DNA from: an uncultured Treponema sp.
Lineage (GTDB): Bacteria; Spirochaetota; Spirochaetia; Treponematales; Treponemataceae
Reading direction: 5' to 3'
Length of the DNA stretch: 64,000 bases
Assembly: GCA_934718065.1 (NCBI GenBank)
Contig: CAKUZR010000008.1
Span: 34,655-98,654 of the forward strand
Within the stretch, counting starts at the first letter, position 1; each line of letters opens with the position of its first letter. The notes beneath the pieces are model-generated. The model searched no databases. It was given only the letters and a program-made list of their open reading frames with translations, and had not been told where the DNA came from. Shown one piece after another: positions 60,843-64,000 of this stretch. Both the position numbers and the translations under genes were made by a program.

Positions 60843-63614
60843 ATGAAAAGAATGAGGACTGCGCTGGGCTGCGCGCTTGCGGCTCTGGCGCTTTTTGCGG
60901 CTGGCACTTTTGCGGGGTGCAGCTCGGACGGGGGAAACGACGAGACAACGGTTGATAAAAACAAAATCGACGAGACCCTTCCTGCTCCGGAGGCCGGGTA
61001 TCTGCGAATAAACACGCTTGCAACGGATGCTGACAACCTGTGGATATGGAACGACTTCGATCCTTCCGCCACGGCCGAGTGCAAAACCTGGGATGACACG
61101 ACCGGGGGCTACCGCTCGAATAAAGGAGCGAACGGCGACTTTGTGTATTTTGACGTGAAGCTTCTGGACGCGCCGCAGCAGGTCGGGTTCATTGTCAGGA
61201 AAGGAAGCTCGAAGCTTAGCGGAGAGGCCGACATAATCTATATGTTTCCTGCGAAATACAACCAGGTGTTCCTGAAAAAAGGCTCGGGCACGGTGTATAT
61301 TGACAAGGACTTCACGGAGGAGCCGAAAGGACTTGCGGGCGCGGAAATCACCGGGGAAAATTCGGTCTCGCCGAAAAGCCAGGGCGTAACGCTTTCAAAG
61401 GACAATGTCAAGGTGTTCGGCTCTGACGGAACAACGGAATTCACTGTTGAGTCGGTCAGCAATTCAAAAATCACTGTCGCCGAGAACCTGAAGGAAAAAG
61501 GAACTGTTTATGTACAGTACACTGACTGGGCCGGAACAGACAGAAGAATCGCGAATTTCGCCTCAAAGCTTATTGACGAGTGGTTTGATGTGGACGAGAA
61601 AGTGATTGCGAAATTCGGCTACAAGAACGGTGTATTCACAACCTGGGCGCCGCTTGCCACAACTGCGAAAGTCCTTCTGTTCGCGGACAGCTCGGCAGTT
61701 TCCGGAGACGGATACAAGGTTGCCGCGGAGATTCCGATGGCAAGAAACGCCGACGGAACATGGCAGACGGATGATGTTTCAGCGCAGGCAGACGCAAACA
61801 AATACTACAAGTACTCGTTCATGAACAACGGCGTGCAGTACGATGTGTGCGACATCTGGGCAAAATCCGCAAGCAAGGATTCCGCCGCGTCCGCGATTGA
61901 GCAGGTCTCTCCTGATTCCGGTTCTCCTGTGAATCCATTCGGCGAAAGCGGAAGCAAGACGATGAAATATTCAGACGCAGTCATCTACGAGATGCACATA
62001 ACAGACTGGTCGCAGGCGTTCCGCAGCACTGTCCAGGAGGACAAGCCTGGAACTTTCAGGGAAATCGCAGAAGCTCTTGGCTCAAATGGAAACGGTCCGT
62101 TCGGCCAGCACCTGAAGGACCTTGGAGTCACCCACGTGCAGATTCTTCCGATGTTCGAGTACGCCGTGACAACAAAAAGGTCGGAAAGCGGAGAAACTCC
62201 GGAAAACGACAAGGCGTACAACTGGGGCTACAATCCGTACAACTGGAACACACCGGAAAGCCGCTATGTCCAGGACATGAACGACGGCTCCGACGCGGTG
62301 AATCAGATGAAGGAGATGGTCGACGCCTTCCATGACGCGGGAATTGCGGTGATAATGGATGTTGTGTACAACCACACAAACGGAACAGGAAGCGGCTCAA
62401 TCTACGACATGACTGTGCCTAAGTATTTCTACAGGATGGATTCCAACGGCAACTATGCGAACGGCTCCGGCTGCGGAAACGAGACGGCGAGCGACCACAA
62501 GATGGTCAGAAAGTTCATGGTCGACTCGCTGAAGCACTGGGTGAAGGACTACGGCATCAACGGATTCCGCTTTGACCTTATGGGGCTTCACGACAAGGAA
62601 ACCATGGCTGAAATATACAGTGAGCTTTATGCTCTGGACAAAAACATTCTGGTCTACGGCGAGCCTTGGAACGGCGGAGACAGCTCTCTTGCAGAAAATA
62701 AACGGGCAACATCCGCAGGAGAAGGCATGGCCGGCTATGGCTACGGCGCCTTCGACGATGACTTCCGCGACGCAATAAAAGGCGCGGAGTTCGGCGGATT
62801 CAATGTAGGACAGGTTCAGGGCGCAAATTCCGACAGTGGAATAACAGCCGGACTTGTTGGAGGTAGCGGAAAGAACAATCGCAATACAACGGGAATTCCA
62901 GGCCTTGCGTTGCACTACGCTGAATGCCACGACAACTTCACTCTGTACGACAAGCTGGTCTACTCGCTTAAAGATAACCTGGCAAAAGTCCAGGCGGCGG
63001 ATAAAGACGGAAAAATCGCGACAGCATGGCCGGCAGTTGTTTCAGAAGAGCAGCTTGAGCTCATCAAAAAGCAGAACAAGCTCGCGGCGGCGTGCGTATT
63101 GCTAAGCCAGGGAACACCGTTCATCAACGGCGGACAGGAATTCCTTCGCACCAAGAAAGGAAACCCGGACAGCTACGCCGCGGACACAAAAGGCGGAGTT
63201 TTCTGGAAAAACATTGATAAAGTCAACGCGATAGATTTGGGCTTCAAGACGACTTATTCCGACGTTTACAACACATACAAAGGCCTGATTGCGCTCAGAA
63301 AGTCATCTGCGGCGTTCACGGACGGCTCTGAGTCAACCGCGGAAAAACTTGCGGCTGGAGTAACGCTTTACAGGGCAAAGTCCGGCTCGGAAGAGTTCGA
63401 TGTCTATTTCAACGCAAGCGACGCTGAGTTTACAATTCCGGGCGCGCAGGCTGACGGTCTTCTGGGGCTTGGCGTAAGCTCGGCTGAAACCTTGTTCGGA
63501 GCGAAAGGAAAGCTGGTTGAAATTGACGAAACAAGCGGAGAAGTGAAAACCGCCGACGCGGAAACCACAGTAACCTCAGTTCCGGCGAAATCGTTCGTGA
63601 TTCTGAAGAAATAA
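60843..63614 (+). CDS. Type I pullulanase-like GH13 lipoprotein
   Basis: 923 residues. The signal ends FAAGTFAGC, a lipobox. Residues about 55-155 form a CBM41-like starch-binding module (LRINTLATDADNLWIWNDFD). Later N2/CBM48-like beta modules (about 195-340) precede a GH13_14 catalytic barrel with the pullulanase signature YNWGYNPYNW (about 459), the nucleophile Asp in FRFDLMGLHD (about 577), the acid/base Glu in VYGEPWNGG (about 606) and the third Asp in AECHDNF (about 695). It should cleave alpha-1,6 branches of pullulan or amylopectin at the cell surface. GC content is high. Confidence 0.94.
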   Translation: MKRMRTALGCALAALALFAAGTFAGCSSDGGNDETTVDKNKIDETLPAPEAGYLRINTLATDADNLWIWNDFDPSATAECKTWDDTTGGYRSNKGANGDFVYFDVKLLDAPQQVGFIVRKGSSKLSGEADIIYMFPAKYNQVFLKKGSGTVYIDKDFTEEPKGLAGAEITGENSVSPKSQGVTLSKDNVKVFGSDGTTEFTVESVSNSKITVAENLKEKGTVYVQYTDWAGTDRRIANFASKLIDEWFDVDEKVIAKFGYKNGVFTTWAPLATTAKVLLFADSSAVSGDGYKVAAEIPMARNADGTWQTDDVSAQADANKYYKYSFMNNGVQYDVCDIWAKSASKDSAASAIEQVSPDSGSPVNPFGESGSKTMKYSDAVIYEMHITDWSQAFRSTVQEDKPGTFREIAEALGSNGNGPFGQHLKDLGVTHVQILPMFEYAVTTKRSESGETPENDKAYNWGYNPYNWNTPESRYVQDMNDGSDAVNQMKEMVDAFHDAGIAVIMDVVYNHTNGTGSGSIYDMTVPKYFYRMDSNGNYANGSGCGNETASDHKMVRKFMVDSLKHWVKDYGINGFRFDLMGLHDKETMAEIYSELYALDKNILVYGEPWNGGDSSLAENKRATSAGEGMAGYGYGAFDDDFRDAIKGAEFGGFNVGQVQGANSDSGITAGLVGGSGKNNRNTTGIPGLALHYAECHDNFTLYDKLVYSLKDNLAKVQAADKDGKIATAWPAVVSEEQLELIKKQNKLAAACVLLSQGTPFINGGQEFLRTKKGNPDSYAADTKGGVFWKNIDKVNAIDLGFKTTYSDVYNTYKGLIALRKSSAAFTDGSESTAEKLAAGVTLYRAKSGSEEFDVYFNASDAEFTIPGAQADGLLGLGVSSAETLFGAKGKLVEIDETSGEVKTADAETTVTSVPAKSFVILKK

Positions 63615-63640
63615 ATACAGAAGATTTCTGAAAATCCAGA

Positions 63641-63680
63641 GAGGAGCGTCCTGAAAACATGGGGCGCTCCTCTTTTTTTT
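63641..63680 (+). terminator. Intrinsic terminator of the pullulanase gene
   Basis: GAGGAGCG (63641-63648) pairs with CGCTCCTC (63665-63672), followed by eight T. Confidence 0.85.
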
Positions 63681-63744
63681 AAGGATTCAGAATATTTTTT
63701 TGTGATTCATTTCTGTTTTCGTAATATTTTCGCGATAAGTAATA

Positions 63745-63936
63745 TGAATGTTTGATTCTTGCAAATCGTGAAAGATCGCTTCCGGCATATTTCCAGTTTG
63801 CTCCAGACGGATTGGGCTAGCGCTCCGCTTGTGCGGATTCGGGCGCATTGCGCTTTAATTTCTTCAATCGCCCAAAGTCTTCACAAACTGTAAATCTGCC
63901 TGCGCTTCTATCTCTTTTGTAAAAAAATCAACATTC
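63745..63936 (+). mobile_element. MITE-like repeat, copy E
   Basis: About 192 bp with ends TGAATGTTTGATTCTTG and the complement of AAAAAAATCAACATTCA. The interior matches copy A (GCTCCAGACGGATTGGGCTA, CAATCGCCCAAAGTCTTCAC). It ends 22 bp before the next Rpn gene. Confidence 0.8.
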
Positions 63937-63958
63937 ACGCAAAATATCCGGAGGCAAA

Positions 63959-64000
63959 ATGGGCTATAAATCAAAAAAATACGAGGAGCTGTTCTTCACG
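63959..64000 (+). CDS. Start of a third Rpn-family gene (truncated by window edge)
   Basis: GGAGG then an ATG at 63959 opens MGYKSKKYEELFFT. This matches the beginning of the other two Rpn proteins (SYDDLFFT and PYEELTFS), so a third paralogue is inferred. Only 14 codons are visible. Confidence 0.65.
   Translation, partial: MGYKSKKYEELFFT

Overview
The window looks like a chromosomal segment of a host-associated, probably gut or rumen, Treponema-like spirochaete. The evidence is the set of treponemal-style lipoproteins with short lipoboxes, an Arg32-type elongation factor P beside its rhamnosyltransferase EarP, a type III glutamine synthetase, a TPR/LysM/OmpA envelope set and starch-degrading surface proteins. 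It encodes about 45 genes. I saw no rRNA, tRNA, CRISPR array, phage or transposase gene.

Layout. 1-10930: peptidase T (cut by the left edge), rsmE, purD, an ammonium transporter fused to a PII protein, type III glutamine synthetase, a FemAB-like transferase and nnr. 10935-11890: a VapBC-type toxin-antitoxin pair. 12198-15350: Lrp regulator, aminotransferase and a TPR protein with a decayed Mrr-like nuclease domain. 15331-20843: a minus-strand run of five closely packed genes, three without a recognised function, ending in rsmG. 21182-25281: a beta-CASP metallo-hydrolase, a lipoprotein with a G9 tract, hisB and hisG. 25392-31406: earP-efp, then an FMN-riboswitch rib operon (ribE-ribBA-ribH) and a MATE transporter. 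31443-37409: a solute-binding-like protein, a second glutamine synthetase in tandem with an ANTAR regulator, and a CotH lipoprotein with another G9 tract. 37707-52558: ftsK, an OmpA-type protein, a UDG-like protein, LysR, cardiolipin synthase, a LysM protein, a lytic transglycosylase and a MocR regulator. 52559-64000: an accessory starch region (outer-membrane protein with a glycogen-binding-like domain, a lipoprotein, a pullulanase) interleaved with Rpn-family PD-(D/E)XK nuclease genes.

The most notable signal is a candidate nitrogen-control system. The amt-PII fusion and the type III glutamine synthetase each have a clear promoter (TTGCAY-N17-TATAAN). Each promoter is followed at once by a small hairpin with the identical hexaloop AAUGGC on a stem that differs in sequence but still pairs. 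The 3' arm of that hairpin is also the 5' arm of an intrinsic terminator. A-N-N-G-N-N hexaloops overlapping terminators are the known RNA targets of ANTAR antiterminators, and an ANTAR protein is encoded at 34032-34601 directly behind the second glutamine synthetase. I infer that this protein relieves termination upstream of both nitrogen genes.

Other unexplained structure: (i) a MITE-like family with terminal inverted repeats, five copies (11968, 20951, 37433, 41034, 63745), every one lying 22-60 bp before a start codon; (ii) twelve degenerate 22-23 bp units carrying AACGNNCGTT palindromes at 53135-53407, before the starch outer-membrane gene; (iii) GC-rich REP-like hairpins at four sites; (iv) promoters whose -10 box lies only 6-8 nt before the ATG with no ribosome binding site, suggesting leaderless mRNAs.
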